Shown one piece after another: positions 53,370 through 62,028 of a DNA stretch of 64,000 nt (its first letter is position 1; each line of letters opens with the position of its first letter). The position numbers were made by a program, and so were the translations under genes. The stretch covers positions 868,001-932,000 of the forward strand of contig NZ_KB908215.1 of the NCBI RefSeq assembly GCF_000382365.1, read 5' to 3'. The notes under the pieces are model-generated. The model was not told the origin of the DNA and ran no database searches. It was given only the letters and a program-made list of their open reading frames with translations. The stretch is from Pannonibacter phragmitetus DSM 14782 (lineage in GTDB: Bacteria; Pseudomonadota; Alphaproteobacteria; Rhizobiales; Stappiaceae).

Positions 53370-55203
53370 CATCGGCTCCCTCCCCCGGGACACTCACACC
53401 GGCAGCGCCGCCGGCCTGACGGTCGTGCCCGTCCGCAACTACGGGCGCATCGCGGGAACTGCACTGAGTATTGTCATTCTTGGCGCCGTTCTGAATTCCA
53501 TTCTGGGCAACCCCCGATGGGGCTGGCCGGTCTTCGCAGAATGGTTCCTCGCCGAGCCCGTCCTCGTTGGACTTGGCAGAACGCTGCTTCTCACGCTGCT
53601 CGGGTCGGTCTTCGGCTTTGCGCTCGGCACGGTGCTGGCGCTTGCCCGGGTCTCATCCTCGCCGCTGCTGGCAGCAACAAGCTGGTCCTTCATCTGGCTG
53701 TTCCGCTCGCTGCCGCTCATTGTGCTGCTGCTGCTGCTCTACAACATCGGCTATCTCTACGAGCGGATCGTCCTCGGCGTCCCCTTCACGGACATCACCT
53801 TCTACAGCTGGCAGACAACCAATCTCATCACGCCTTTCGCAGCCGCTGTGCTTGGCCTCAGCCTCAACCTGGGCGCCTTTTCGGCGGAAGTGATCCGGGG
53901 CGGCATCTTGTCCGTTGACCAGGGGCAACTGGAAGCTGCCGCAGCCCTTGGCCTGCCGAAGCGGCGCCAGTCCTTCCGCATCGTTCTGCCGCAAGCCATG
54001 CGTGCCATTCTGCCGACGGCCTTCAACGAGATCATCGGTCTCGCCAAGGGCACGTCGATGGTCTACATCCTTGCGCTTCCCGAGCTGTTCTACACGATCC
54101 AGATCATCTACCGCCGCAATCTTGAGGTCATCCCCCTGCTGATGGTGGCAACGGTCTGGTATCTGATCATCCTCTCCGTCCTCTCGGTCATCCAGCATTA
54201 CGTCGAGCGGCATTATGCCAGGGGCGCGGTCCGCACCCTCGCACCTGACCTGCTCACCAGTCTGGTACGAACTGTCCTGCCGGCGAAATGGCAGCAGGGC
54301 CGCGCTGCAGCCAGAATCAATGCCCCTGCCGCCGGCACGGACAAAAACGCGGCCAGCGCACTGGTCAGCGCCCCAGTCAGCGCCCCAGTCAGCGCACCGG
54401 CCATCACACGCAACGCGCTTCTTCCTGCTGCAAATCTGCCCAGAGGCGGCGAAATCCTGATCGAGAACATTTCCAAGTCCTACGGACAACTGAAGGTTCT
54501 GAACAACATCTCGCTCAGACTTCCATCGGGTAGCGTAACGGCGATCATCGGCCAGTCAGGCTCAGGAAAATCCACCCTGCTGCGCACCATCAACCATCTG
54601 GAGCGCGCGGACAGCGGGCATGTGCAGATTGATGGCCGCTACATCGGATACCGCCGCGAGGGCAACAAGCTTTACGAGCTGCCCGAGAGCGAAATCCTGC
54701 GCCAGCGCACGGATACGGGCATGGTGTTCCAGAGCTTCAACCTCTTCCCCCATCTAACCGTGCTGGAGAACATCATTGAGGCACCGGTCAGCGTGAAGGG
54801 CCTGCCGAAGGCAGATGCGAGGGAACTGGCGCTTGCCTTGCTCAGCCGGATCGGACTGGCCGACAAGGCCGGAGCCTATCCCCGGCAGCTCTCGGGCGGC
54901 CAGCAGCAGCGCGTTGCCATCGCCCGCGCCCTCGCCTTGAAGCCCAAGGTCCTGCTCTTCGATGAACCGACATCGGCACTCGATCCGGAACTGGTGCAGG
55001 AAGTGCTGGATGTCATCAAGGATCTGGCAAGATCAGGTGTGACGCTTGTCATCGTAACGCACGAAATCGGCTTTGCCCGCGAAGTGGCAGACACCGTGGT
55101 CTTCATGGATCAGGGGCGGATTATCGAGCAAGGGCCGCCTGCGCTGGTCCTGTCAGACCCGCAGCATCCCCGCACCCGGGACTTCATCGCCAAGGTCCTC
55201 TGA
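53356..55203 (+). CDS. fused amino-acid ABC permease-ATPase
   Basis: A 615-residue fusion. Residues about 25-300 are a HisM-type polar amino acid permease (LGRTLLLTLLGSVFGFALGTVLALAR; EAAAALGLPKRRQSFRIVLPQAMRAILPT). A low-complexity linker of repeated VSAP units (about 336-350) leads to an ATPase domain with Walker A GQSGSGKST near 398, signature LSGGQQQR near 511 and [10 protein letters not shown] near 533. This single chain would serve both roles, dimerising to make the importer. It lies with two binding proteins and resembles the Bacillus ytmLMN cystine/S-methylcysteine importer in context. Confidence 0.92.
   Translation: MTATDIGSLPRDTHTGSAAGLTVVPVRNYGRIAGTALSIVILGAVLNSILGNPRWGWPVFAEWFLAEPVLVGLGRTLLLTLLGSVFGFALGTVLALARVSSSPLLAATSWSFIWLFRSLPLIVLLLLLYNIGYLYERIVLGVPFTDITFYSWQTTNLITPFAAAVLGLSLNLGAFSAEVIRGGILSVDQGQLEAAAALGLPKRRQSFRIVLPQAMRAILPTAFNEIIGLAKGTSMVYILALPELFYTIQIIYRRNLEVIPLLMVATVWYLIILSVLSVIQHYVERHYARGAVRTLAPDLLTSLVRTVLPAKWQQGRAAARINAPAAGTDKNAASALVSAPVSAPVSAPAITRNALLPAANLPRGGEILIENISKSYGQLKVLNNISLRLPSGSVTAIIGQSGSGKSTLLRTINHLERADSGHVQIDGRYIGYRREGNKLYELPESEILRQRTDTGMVFQSFNLFPHLTVLENIIEAPVSVKGLPKADARELALALLSRIGLADKAGAYPRQLSGGQQQRVAIARALALKPKVLLFDEPTSALDPELVQEVLDVIKDLARSGVTLVIVTHEIGFAREVADTVVFMDQGRIIEQGPPALVLSDPQHPRTRDFIAKVL
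54364..54399 (+). repeat. 12-bp tandem repeat in the fusion linker
   Basis: Three units of GTCAGCGCCCCA (the last changed to GTCAGCGCACCG), encoding VSAP repeats in the linker between permease and ATPase. In frame, so unit number can vary without breaking the gene. Confidence 0.85.
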
Positions 55204-55340
55204 GCCCGCACAGCTTCAGCACCAGAATATGTCCCCGGACATGACGCATTCCGGCCGCCCCAGGTGGCCGGGACCGGGGGAGTGCATCCTCCAATACCAA
55301 GCCACACCGCATTTCGATGCCTAACCATGGAGCATTCCGC

Positions 55341-56276
55341 ATGAAACATCTGCTCACACTTACCGCAGTTGGCCTGTCACTCGGCCTTTCGCTCACCGTT
55401 CCGCTTCCCGCGCTCGCGGCAGGGCCGGACCTCAGCCCGGAACAGGCCGGACGCATCCGCGCCGAAAAGGTGCCGGAAGCGATCGCCCTGATCCCGAAGG
55501 ACTACAAGTTCGTCACGCCGGGCAAGCTGACCGTGGCACATACGGCTGCCCGCCTGCCCTTCGGCACCTTCGCAACCGACAACGAGACAGTGATCGGCTC
55601 CGAGCCGGATCTGGCGCAGCTTGTGGCTGACTCGCTCGGACTGGAGCTTGAATCAGTCGGTGTTGCCTGGGCCGACTGGCCGCTCGGCATTGTCTCCGGG
55701 AAGTATGATGCCGTCGTCTCGAATGTCACCGTCACGGAGGAGCGCAAGGAGAAGTACGACTTCTCGACCTACCGCCGTGACGACCTCGGTTTCTGGGTCG
55801 CTAATGCCAGCGATATCGAGGAGATCACCCAGCCCGAGCACGTGGCAGGCAAGAAAATCATCGTTGGCTCCGGCACCAATCAGGAGCAGGTTCTGCTGCG
55901 CTGGATCGAGGAAAACAAGGCCAAGGGCCTGCCTGATACAGAAGTTCAGTATCACGACGACGACGCCGTGCGGGAACTGACCCTCCAGTCCGGACGCGCC
56001 GACGCCTATCTCGGTCCCAACGTTCTGGCCGCCTTCGAGGCCCAGCTCAAGGGCACGACACGCCTTGCGGGCAATATTCCCGGCGGATGGCCGCTGACAG
56101 CCGAGATCGCCGTCGTCACCCGCAAGGACTCCGGCCTCGCAGATGCCGTGACCGCAGCGGTCAATGCCCAGATCAAGAACGGAAATTATCAGAAGTATCT
56201 CGCCCGCTGGAACAACACGGCCGAGGCCATCAGCGAATCCCGCACCAATCCTCCCGGCCTGCCGAAGAAGAACTGA
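55341..56276 (+). CDS. amino-acid ABC binding protein, copy 1
   Basis: A 311-residue periplasmic binding protein (SBP family 3) with a signal peptide (MKHLLTLTAVGLSLGLSLTVPLPALAA). Landmarks: GSEPDLAQLVADSLGLELESVGVAWADWPLGIVSGKYDAVVSNVTVTEERKEKYDFSTYRRD. The next gene is a clear paralogue. It probably delivers S-substituted cysteines or related amino acids to the fused permease-ATPase. The ATG at 55341 gives the signal peptide; GGAGC precedes it. 137 bp separate it from the transporter gene. Confidence 0.9.
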   Translation: MKHLLTLTAVGLSLGLSLTVPLPALAAGPDLSPEQAGRIRAEKVPEAIALIPKDYKFVTPGKLTVAHTAARLPFGTFATDNETVIGSEPDLAQLVADSLGLELESVGVAWADWPLGIVSGKYDAVVSNVTVTEERKEKYDFSTYRRDDLGFWVANASDIEEITQPEHVAGKKIIVGSGTNQEQVLLRWIEENKAKGLPDTEVQYHDDDAVRELTLQSGRADAYLGPNVLAAFEAQLKGTTRLAGNIPGGWPLTAEIAVVTRKDSGLADAVTAAVNAQIKNGNYQKYLARWNNTAEAISESRTNPPGLPKKN

Positions 56277-56345
56277 CGCTGCCCGGCACGGCGGCGGCGG
56301 GGAATCCCACAGCCGCCTCCGTTATTTGAATTCACGGAGTCCATC

Positions 56346-57263
56346 ATGAAACAGTTCTTCCATGCGCTTGCCCTGCTCACCCTGTCGGTGGCACCGGCGC
56401 TTGCCAGCGATGTGTTTGACCTCAGCCCCGACGCACCAGGCAAGGTGCGCCGCGAGCCTGTTCAGGCCGCCATCGCAGCCATCCCTGCCGGTTACAGCTT
56501 TGCCAATCCGGGCTATTTCACCGTGGCAACCACCGGCGCAACGGCACCGCTTTCCACCTATGCGACGGACGCAAAAACGCTGGTTGGTGCAGAGCCCGAT
56601 GTCGCCCAGCTTGTTGCGGATGGGCTCGGACTGGAGCTTCGGCTTGAGGCTGTTGCCTGGCCGGACTGGCCGCTGGGCATCGTCTCAGGCAAATACGACG
56701 CGGTGATTTCCAACGTGGGTGTAACGGAGGAACGCAAGGAGAAATACGACTTTTCATCCTACCGTCAGGGCCTGCACGGCTTCTACGTCAAACAGGACAG
56801 TCCGGTCACATCGATAACCGAACCGGCAGACATCGCTGGCCTGCGCATCATCGTCGGGGTTGGCACCAATCAGGAACGCATCCTGAGAGAGTGGGACGCG
56901 ATCAACGTGAAGGCCGGATTGGCCGGGGCCGATCTCCAGTCCTATGACGAAGAGGCAACACGTCTTCTCTCGCTGCAGTCAGGCCGCGCAGATGTGATCG
57001 TTCAACCGCGCGCTTCCCTGATCTTCATCGCGGCCCGCGACCGGAACATCCGGGAAGTTGGAACCTTGAGCGCAGGCTGGCCGGAACGGTCGGATGTGGC
57101 TGTCGTCACCAGAAAGGGCTCGGGTCTGGCTGACCCGGTTTCACAGGTTCTCAACGCCTCGATCGAAGACGGCAGCCTTGCAAAGGTCCTGGTCCGCTGG
57201 GGACTTGAAGATGAGATCCTGCCTCGCTCAGAGGTCAATCCTCGCGGCCTGCCGAAGTATTGA
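56346..57263 (+). CDS. amino-acid ABC binding protein, copy 2
   Basis: A 305-residue periplasmic binding protein with a signal peptide (MKQFFHALALLTLSVAPALA). It shares long stretches with copy 1 (DWPLGIVSGKYDAV, SNV, VTEERKEKYDFS), so it arose by tandem duplication and has diverged, perhaps to widen ligand range. Two binding proteins per importer also occur in Bacillus ytmJ-ytmK. Only three bases separate it from the following LLM gene. Confidence 0.9.
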   Translation: MKQFFHALALLTLSVAPALASDVFDLSPDAPGKVRREPVQAAIAAIPAGYSFANPGYFTVATTGATAPLSTYATDAKTLVGAEPDVAQLVADGLGLELRLEAVAWPDWPLGIVSGKYDAVISNVGVTEERKEKYDFSSYRQGLHGFYVKQDSPVTSITEPADIAGLRIIVGVGTNQERILREWDAINVKAGLAGADLQSYDEEATRLLSLQSGRADVIVQPRASLIFIAARDRNIREVGTLSAGWPERSDVAVVTRKGSGLADPVSQVLNASIEDGSLAKVLVRWGLEDEILPRSEVNPRGLPKY

Positions 57264-57266
57264 GCC

Positions 57267-58310
57267 ATGAGCTTTCATCATTTCGCCTTCCTCACCCCCG
57301 GCAACTTCAGCGCGGCAGCGCCCGGTGCGGGGCTTGAGGAGACGCTCAGGCTGATCACGGAAGGTGAGGACCTGGGCTTCGACAGTGCATGGGTGCGCCA
57401 GCGTCATCTGGAACGCGGCATCTCCTCGGCCGCCACCTTTCTGGCCGCAGCCAGCCAGCGTACATCCCGCATTGGTCTGGGGACGGCTGTCATTCAACTC
57501 GGCTACGAAAACCCGTTCCGCCTCGCGGAGGATCTGGCAACCGTCGAGGCTTTGTCAGGCGGAAGACTCAACGCAGGTTTCAGCGACGGTCCGGCCCCCT
57601 TCGCCAGCCTGCTAGGGGATGTACTCCCCCCGCTCTTTGCCCCCGATGAACCATATGGGCGGGCTGAGAGGCTCCGGCATGCTCTTTCAAGCCCGGTTCT
57701 GGCCAATGAGGCCCTTGCCGGAAATGCCGCCGGCCCGCAGCTTCCCCGCCTGCACCCGCATGTGCCAGCTCTGCTCGACCGGCTCTGGTATGGCGCCGGA
57801 TCGCAGCGGTCAGCCGCCTGGGCGGGACGCAGCGGCTTTCATCTGCTGACAGGGAACGTCATCACGGCGGAAGCCAGCGAGGATTATCTGGCCGAGCAGA
57901 TCAGGCTTATCGGAACGTTCCGCCAATCTCTGCCTCCCGCACAAACTGGCAGAGGGCGTGTGGCGGTTGGCCGTGTCATCCTCCCGCTTGATGGAGCCGG
58001 GCCGGAAAGGCGTGAAAAATTCAAGGACTTTGCCGCATCGCGGCTGGAGCGCACCCGTCAGCCCAATGGGCCGCGCCGTACCATGTTCCTGCCGGACATC
58101 GCCGGAACGCTGGACGAGATTGCCAAGGCCTTGCGGGAAGACCCGGTCCTGCAAATCACCGGGGAACTCAGGCTCGAACTCCCTTATGAGTTTGGCATCG
58201 AGGACTACCGGCACATCCTGCGGCGATTTGCAGAAATTGTTCCGGACCTGCGGGCGCCCTCCGGCCCCAGCCAGCCTGCTCCGGTGCATGCTGCACACCC
58301 GTCAGTCTGA
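57267..58310 (+). CDS. LLM-class flavin monooxygenase, last gene of operon 2
   Basis: A 347-residue luciferase-like monooxygenase: GLEETLRLITEGEDLGFDSAWVRQRHLERGISSAATFLAAASQRTSRIGLGTAVIQLGYENPFRLAEDLATVEALSGGRLNAGFSDGPAPF. The third LLM enzyme of the operon, distinct from the other two, so it likely acts on another substrate or another step. Ribosome binding sequence lies inside the preceding gene. It ends the operon and is followed by a terminator shared with the convergent alcohol dehydrogenase. Confidence 0.88.
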   Translation: MSFHHFAFLTPGNFSAAAPGAGLEETLRLITEGEDLGFDSAWVRQRHLERGISSAATFLAAASQRTSRIGLGTAVIQLGYENPFRLAEDLATVEALSGGRLNAGFSDGPAPFASLLGDVLPPLFAPDEPYGRAERLRHALSSPVLANEALAGNAAGPQLPRLHPHVPALLDRLWYGAGSQRSAAWAGRSGFHLLTGNVITAEASEDYLAEQIRLIGTFRQSLPPAQTGRGRVAVGRVILPLDGAGPERREKFKDFAASRLERTRQPNGPRRTMFLPDIAGTLDEIAKALREDPVLQITGELRLELPYEFGIEDYRHILRRFAEIVPDLRAPSGPSQPAPVHAAHPSV

Positions 58311-58322
58311 GCCCAACAGCAA

Positions 58323-58350
58323 AAGGCGCAGCCCTCACGGGCCGCGCCTT
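58323..58350. terminator. bidirectional terminator
   Basis: AAGGCGC / GCGCCTT with an inner GCCC / GGGC stem, preceded by AAAA so that it has a T run on the minus strand. Between operon 2 and the convergent alcohol dehydrogenase gene. Confidence 0.75.
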
Positions 58351-58380
58351 CCGTCATTTCAGGTCATCTTCGCCCGCAGA

Positions 58381-59544
58381 TCACAGCTCGCCGGAGAGGG
58401 CTGCGTCGAAGATGGCAAGCGCGGCGTCGCGGGTGAGTTCGACCGGGTTGCCGCCTGCGGTCGGATCGACGATGGCCATGTCCGCGATGAGGTCACGCTT
58501 GGCATCATCGACACCGAGGCCGCCGATGGTGTGGGGCACGCCGAGATCGGCGCGCATCTTCAGGATATGCTCCAGGAAGCCGTCAAAGCCGCCCTTGATC
58601 CCGCAGAAACCGGCCAGACGCTCGATCTTGGCTTCGATGGCGGAACGGTTGAACTTCAGCACATAGGGCATGAAGACCGCATTGGTCATGCCGTGGTGCG
58701 TGTCATAAAGCGCGCCGACCGGATGGGACAGGGCGTGGATGGCGCCAAGGCCCTTCTGGAAGGCCACCGCGCCCATGGCACCGGCGCTCATCATGTTGCC
58801 GCGGGCCACCAGATCCTGACCATTGGCAGCAACCAGCGGCAGGTTTTCCAGCGCAAGGCGGGCACCTTCCACCGCGATGCCTTCCGACATCGGGTGATAG
58901 AAGGGCGAGCACAGGGCCTCAAGGCAATGGGCCAGCGCGTCCATACCGGTGCCGACGGTGATCATGCGCGGCATGCCGGTGGTCAGTTCCGGATCGCAGA
59001 TGACATAGGCGGGCAGCATCTTCGGGTGGAAGATCACCTTCTTGGTGTGGGTCTCCTCATTGGTGACCACACCGGCGCGGCCGACTTCCGAGCCCGTGCC
59101 AGCCGTGGTGGGCACGGCGACGATGGGAGCAATCCCGGCCGGATCCGCGCGGGTGTACCAGTCGCCGATATCCTCGAAGTCCCAGATCGGGCGGGTCTGG
59201 CCGGACATGAAGGCAATCAGCTTGCCCGCATCAAGGCCCGAGCCGCCGCCAACGGCGATGACGCCATCATGGCCGCCTGCCTTGTAGGCGGCAACGCCTG
59301 CGGAAATGTTGCTGTCGACCGGGTTGGGCTTCACGTCCGAGAAGACGGCGGCCTCGATGCCATCGGCCTTGAGCAGGTCGAGCATGGCTGCCGTCATCGG
59401 CAGCTTGGCAAGGCCGGGGTCGGTGACCAGCAGCGGGCGCTTCATGCCCGCAAGCTTCACGACGGCGGCCAGCTCCTTGATGCGCCCGGCACCAAAGCGC
59501 ACGGCAGTCGGATAGGACCAGTTGACAGAGGGAACGGTGGTCAT
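58381..59544 (-). CDS. iron-containing alcohol dehydrogenase
   Basis: A 387-residue group III alcohol dehydrogenase, only distantly similar to blcB at 5291. Cofactor site GGGSGLDAGKLIAF, then VPTTAGTGSEVGRAGVVTNEETHTKK; metal ligands in GTGMDALAHCLEALCSPFYHPM and HALSHPVGALYDTHHG. It oxidises a short alcohol or hydroxy-acid with NAD. It lies 259 bp downstream of the aldehyde dehydrogenase, beyond a repeat pair, and is transcribed the same way, so an alcohol-to-acid pathway is likely. Confidence 0.92.
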   Translation of the reverse strand: MTTVPSVNWSYPTAVRFGAGRIKELAAVVKLAGMKRPLLVTDPGLAKLPMTAAMLDLLKADGIEAAVFSDVKPNPVDSNISAGVAAYKAGGHDGVIAVGGGSGLDAGKLIAFMSGQTRPIWDFEDIGDWYTRADPAGIAPIVAVPTTAGTGSEVGRAGVVTNEETHTKKVIFHPKMLPAYVICDPELTTGMPRMITVGTGMDALAHCLEALCSPFYHPMSEGIAVEGARLALENLPLVAANGQDLVARGNMMSAGAMGAVAFQKGLGAIHALSHPVGALYDTHHGMTNAVFMPYVLKFNRSAIEAKIERLAGFCGIKGGFDGFLEHILKMRADLGVPHTIGGLGVDDAKRDLIADMAIVDPTAGGNPVELTRDAALAIFDAALSGEL

Positions 59545-59590
59545 GGTTCAGGCTTTCAGATTGAAGGTCTCGAAATCAGTCCGCAGAACG

Positions 59591-59739
59591 TCCCCTCCCC
59601 CTTGAGGGGAGGGGTTAGGGGTGGGGGTATCGGCCTTCCGATTCACCCGGAAGGCCATTTTGCTGCAGCGCTGATACCCCCCTCTGTCTGCTCACGCAGA
59701 CATCTCCCCCTCAAGGGGGGAGAGGGGCGCTGCGGCAAG
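59591..59739. repeat. paired inverted C/G-rich repeat, locus C
   Basis: Left element 59591-59629 (CCCTCCCCCTTGAGGGGAGG core) and right element 59668-59739 with the CTGTCTGCTCACGCAGACA hairpin centre. The right element is a near copy of that at 32725-32799. It separates the alcohol and aldehyde dehydrogenase genes. Confidence 0.82.
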
Positions 59740-59803
59740 ATCGAAGGCATTTGCAACACTGCGTACCTTCACATCATTGTCCAGCCAGCGCCGCAAATCC
59801 GGT

Positions 59804-61192
59804 TCAGTGTTCCTTGCGCAGGTGGAAGGACTTGGGCCGCGTCAGATTGGCGAAGCCCACCTGCGACAGGGCGGCGCCCTTGCCGGTGTCCTTCACGCCG
59901 GTCCAGACAAGGCCCGGGTCCACATAGTCGCAACGGTTCATGAAGACGGTGCCGGTGTCGATTTCGCCGCCGATCCGCTCGGCCGCGTCGAGGTCTTCCG
60001 TCCAGATGGAGGCGGTGAGGCCATAGGGGCTGTCATTCATCAGCTGGATGGCTTCCGCGTCATCCTTCACCTTCATGATGCCGACGACCGGGCCGAAGCT
60101 TTCCTCACGCATCACCGACATCTGGTGATTGACGCTGGTGAGAACCTGCGGGGCAAGGTAGGGCGTTCCGGCCTTGTCCATCGGGAAGGCGGACGTGTCG
60201 ATATGCGCCTTGGCGCCCTTGCGCAGTGCCTCTTCGGTCTGCTCGCGCACCCAGGTCGCAAAACGCGTCTGCGCCATGGGGCCGATGGTGGTTTCCGCAT
60301 CGAGCGGATTGCCAAGTTTGTACTGCTTCGTCAGGTCGACGAAGCCGTCAACGAAGGCGTCGTAGCGGCTTTCATGCACATAGATGCGCTCGATGCCGCA
60401 GCAGCACTGGCCGGAGTTGAAGAAGGCGCCATCCACCAGATTGGCGACGGCATAGTCGAGGTCGGCATCGGCCATGACATAGGCAGGGTCCTTGCCGCCC
60501 AGCTCCAGCCCCATGGTGGCGAAGGTGCCGGCCAGCGCCTTTTCAATGGCCTTGCCGCCTGCGACCGAGCCGGTGAAGTTGACGTGATCGACAAGACCGG
60601 AGCCGAGCAGCCTTTCCGTGCCCTCGTGGGTCATAACGATGTTCTGGAACACGCCGTCCGGCAGTCCGGCCTTCTTGAAGGCCTCGGCAAAGCGCTCGCC
60701 CACCAGCAGGGTCTGGGCGGCATGCTTCAGCAGCACGACGTTGCCTGCCATCAGCGCCGGGAAGATGGTGTTTCCGGCCGTCAGGAACGGATAGTTCCAG
60801 GGCGCAATGACCATGACGAGGCCGAGCGGCTCCATCTTGAGGTAGCGCTTGAAACCGGGGCGCTCCGGCGGAACGATATTGGCCAGTGCATCCTTGGCGA
60901 TGCTGGCCATGTAGCGGGCGCGCTCTTCCACGCCGCCCTTCTCGCCGCCGAAACGCACCGGCCGGCCCATCTGCCAGGCCAGTTCCGGCACGATTTCCTC
61001 ATTCATCGCCAGCAGCGCCTCAAGCGCCTTCAGGCACAGGCCGATGCGCGCATCCAGAGGCATGGCTGCCCAGCCCGGCTGTGCTGCCTTCGCCGCCGTG
61101 ACCGCCCGGTCAACCGCTGCAGCATCAGCCGCCGCCCTTTCGGCGTAAACCGATCCATCGACCGGCGATATCAGCTTGATTGTTTCGGTCAT
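59804..61192 (-). CDS. aldehyde dehydrogenase (succinate-semialdehyde type)
   Basis: A 462-residue NAD(P)-dependent ALDH. Landmarks: VIAPWNYPFLTAGNTIFPALMAGN, NFTGSVAGGKAIEKAL, LELGGKDPAYVMADADLDYA (general-base Glu), FFNSGQCCCGIERIYVHE (catalytic Cys in a CCC run). Short N terminus like succinate semialdehyde dehydrogenases. ATG 61192 is chosen as the family start; an upstream extension to 61327 lies in the toxin gene region. It is presumably the second step after the alcohol dehydrogenase, in an operon with the glutamine-synthetase-like gene. Confidence 0.92.
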   Translation of the reverse strand: MTETIKLISPVDGSVYAERAAADAAAVDRAVTAAKAAQPGWAAMPLDARIGLCLKALEALLAMNEEIVPELAWQMGRPVRFGGEKGGVEERARYMASIAKDALANIVPPERPGFKRYLKMEPLGLVMVIAPWNYPFLTAGNTIFPALMAGNVVLLKHAAQTLLVGERFAEAFKKAGLPDGVFQNIVMTHEGTERLLGSGLVDHVNFTGSVAGGKAIEKALAGTFATMGLELGGKDPAYVMADADLDYAVANLVDGAFFNSGQCCCGIERIYVHESRYDAFVDGFVDLTKQYKLGNPLDAETTIGPMAQTRFATWVREQTEEALRKGAKAHIDTSAFPMDKAGTPYLAPQVLTSVNHQMSVMREESFGPVVGIMKVKDDAEAIQLMNDSPYGLTASIWTEDLDAAERIGGEIDTGTVFMNRCDYVDPGLVWTGVKDTGKGAALSQVGFANLTRPKSFHLRKEH

Positions 61193-61229
61193 GTTCTTCT
61201 TCCAGTTGGCAAAAGCCGTTGTGCCCGCA

Positions 61230-61646
61230 TCAGCAGGCAAGTGTCCTGACATGGCCCGCCTCGCCATAAGCGAGGATGGCACGATCCCGTGTGACGATGG
61301 TGAGATCGTGTTCACGGGCTGTTGCAATCAGAATTCTGTCCATCGGGTCGTTGTGAACCGGCTCCGGCAGATAGGAGGAGGCGATCAGAATGCCCGCCGT
61401 CACCTCTTCCACCTGAATGCCTGCCACATCGACAAATTCCTCAAACCAGCGCAGCGGCGGCTTGGTCGATGCCAGCCGCCCCTTGGCCACAAGCACGCCA
61501 AGCTCCCACGCCGACATGACAGACAGGCGAAGGGGATGCTTCGCCGTATCCACCGCGCCAATGGCCTTCATCGCCGCATCAGAGACCGGAGCCCCCTGCG
61601 ACAGCCAGATCATGGCGCATGTGTCGAGCAGCAGCGGCTCAGACAT
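61230..61646 (-). CDS. type II toxin, VapC-like PIN-domain RNase
   Basis: A 138-residue PIN-domain protein. The acidic catalytic residues are Asp8 (LLLDTCAMIWL), Glu48 (SAWELG), Asp103 (DPMDRILIATA) and Asp121 (IVTRDRAIL). It should cut RNA, usually tRNA, when freed from its antitoxin. Its start overlaps the antitoxin stop by eight bases. The pair is inserted between the aldehyde dehydrogenase and glutamine-synthetase-like genes. Confidence 0.9.
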   Translation of the reverse strand: MSEPLLLDTCAMIWLSQGAPVSDAAMKAIGAVDTAKHPLRLSVMSAWELGVLVAKGRLASTKPPLRWFEEFVDVAGIQVEEVTAGILIASSYLPEPVHNDPMDRILIATAREHDLTIVTRDRAILAYGEAGHVRTLAC

Positions 61647-62028
61647 CCTCGTAGACCTTCCCCCACTCCCCGTCGGCAGGCTGCACCAGATCGTCCTCCG
61701 ACAGCACCGTCAGCGTTCCCTTCATGCAGCCGAAGATGCTGGCCGCCGGACGGACCGCCTTCACTGTCTGCACGGTTTGATCCTTATGCGCCTTGCGGAA
61801 AGTCAGCCTTTCCGCCGCCAGATCCACATTGGCCGTCACATAGCCGGCATCGAGCCATGCTTTTGTAATAACACTGTTGCTTGGGTTGTTGCTCCACCAG
61901 GCCCGGTGCTTGCGCGCCGAGGCCGGCAGGCTGCCGTCGATCAACCTTTCGATTTCCGAAAAGGTCATCGAGAGAGTCTCGAACTTTCCGGACTTCAAAT
62001 AGGCTCCAAGCGGATCATACTTGTGCAT
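61639..62028 (-). CDS. antitoxin with DUF7662-like N-terminal domain
   Basis: A 129-residue protein in two parts. Residues 1-80 (YDPLGAYLKSGKFETLSMTFSEIERLIDGSLPASARKHRAWWSNN, then AWLDAGYVTANVDLAAERLTF) look like the DUF7662 domain, usually a small stand-alone protein. Residues about 95-129 (IFGCMKGTLTVLSEDDLVQPADGEWGKVYEDV) look like the C-terminal tail of Phd/YefM-type antitoxins that binds the toxin. The usual Phd or AbrB DNA-binding domain is thus missing. The ATG at 62028 has AAGGAGCTTGGCG before it. Confidence 0.8.
   Translation of the reverse strand: MHKYDPLGAYLKSGKFETLSMTFSEIERLIDGSLPASARKHRAWWSNNPSNSVITKAWLDAGYVTANVDLAAERLTFRKAHKDQTVQTVKAVRPAASIFGCMKGTLTVLSEDDLVQPADGEWGKVYEDV

Noticed and set aside
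54364-54399. Tandem repeat considered as a CRISPR-like or minisatellite locus
   Set aside because: Only three 12-bp units in frame inside a coding linker, with no spacers.
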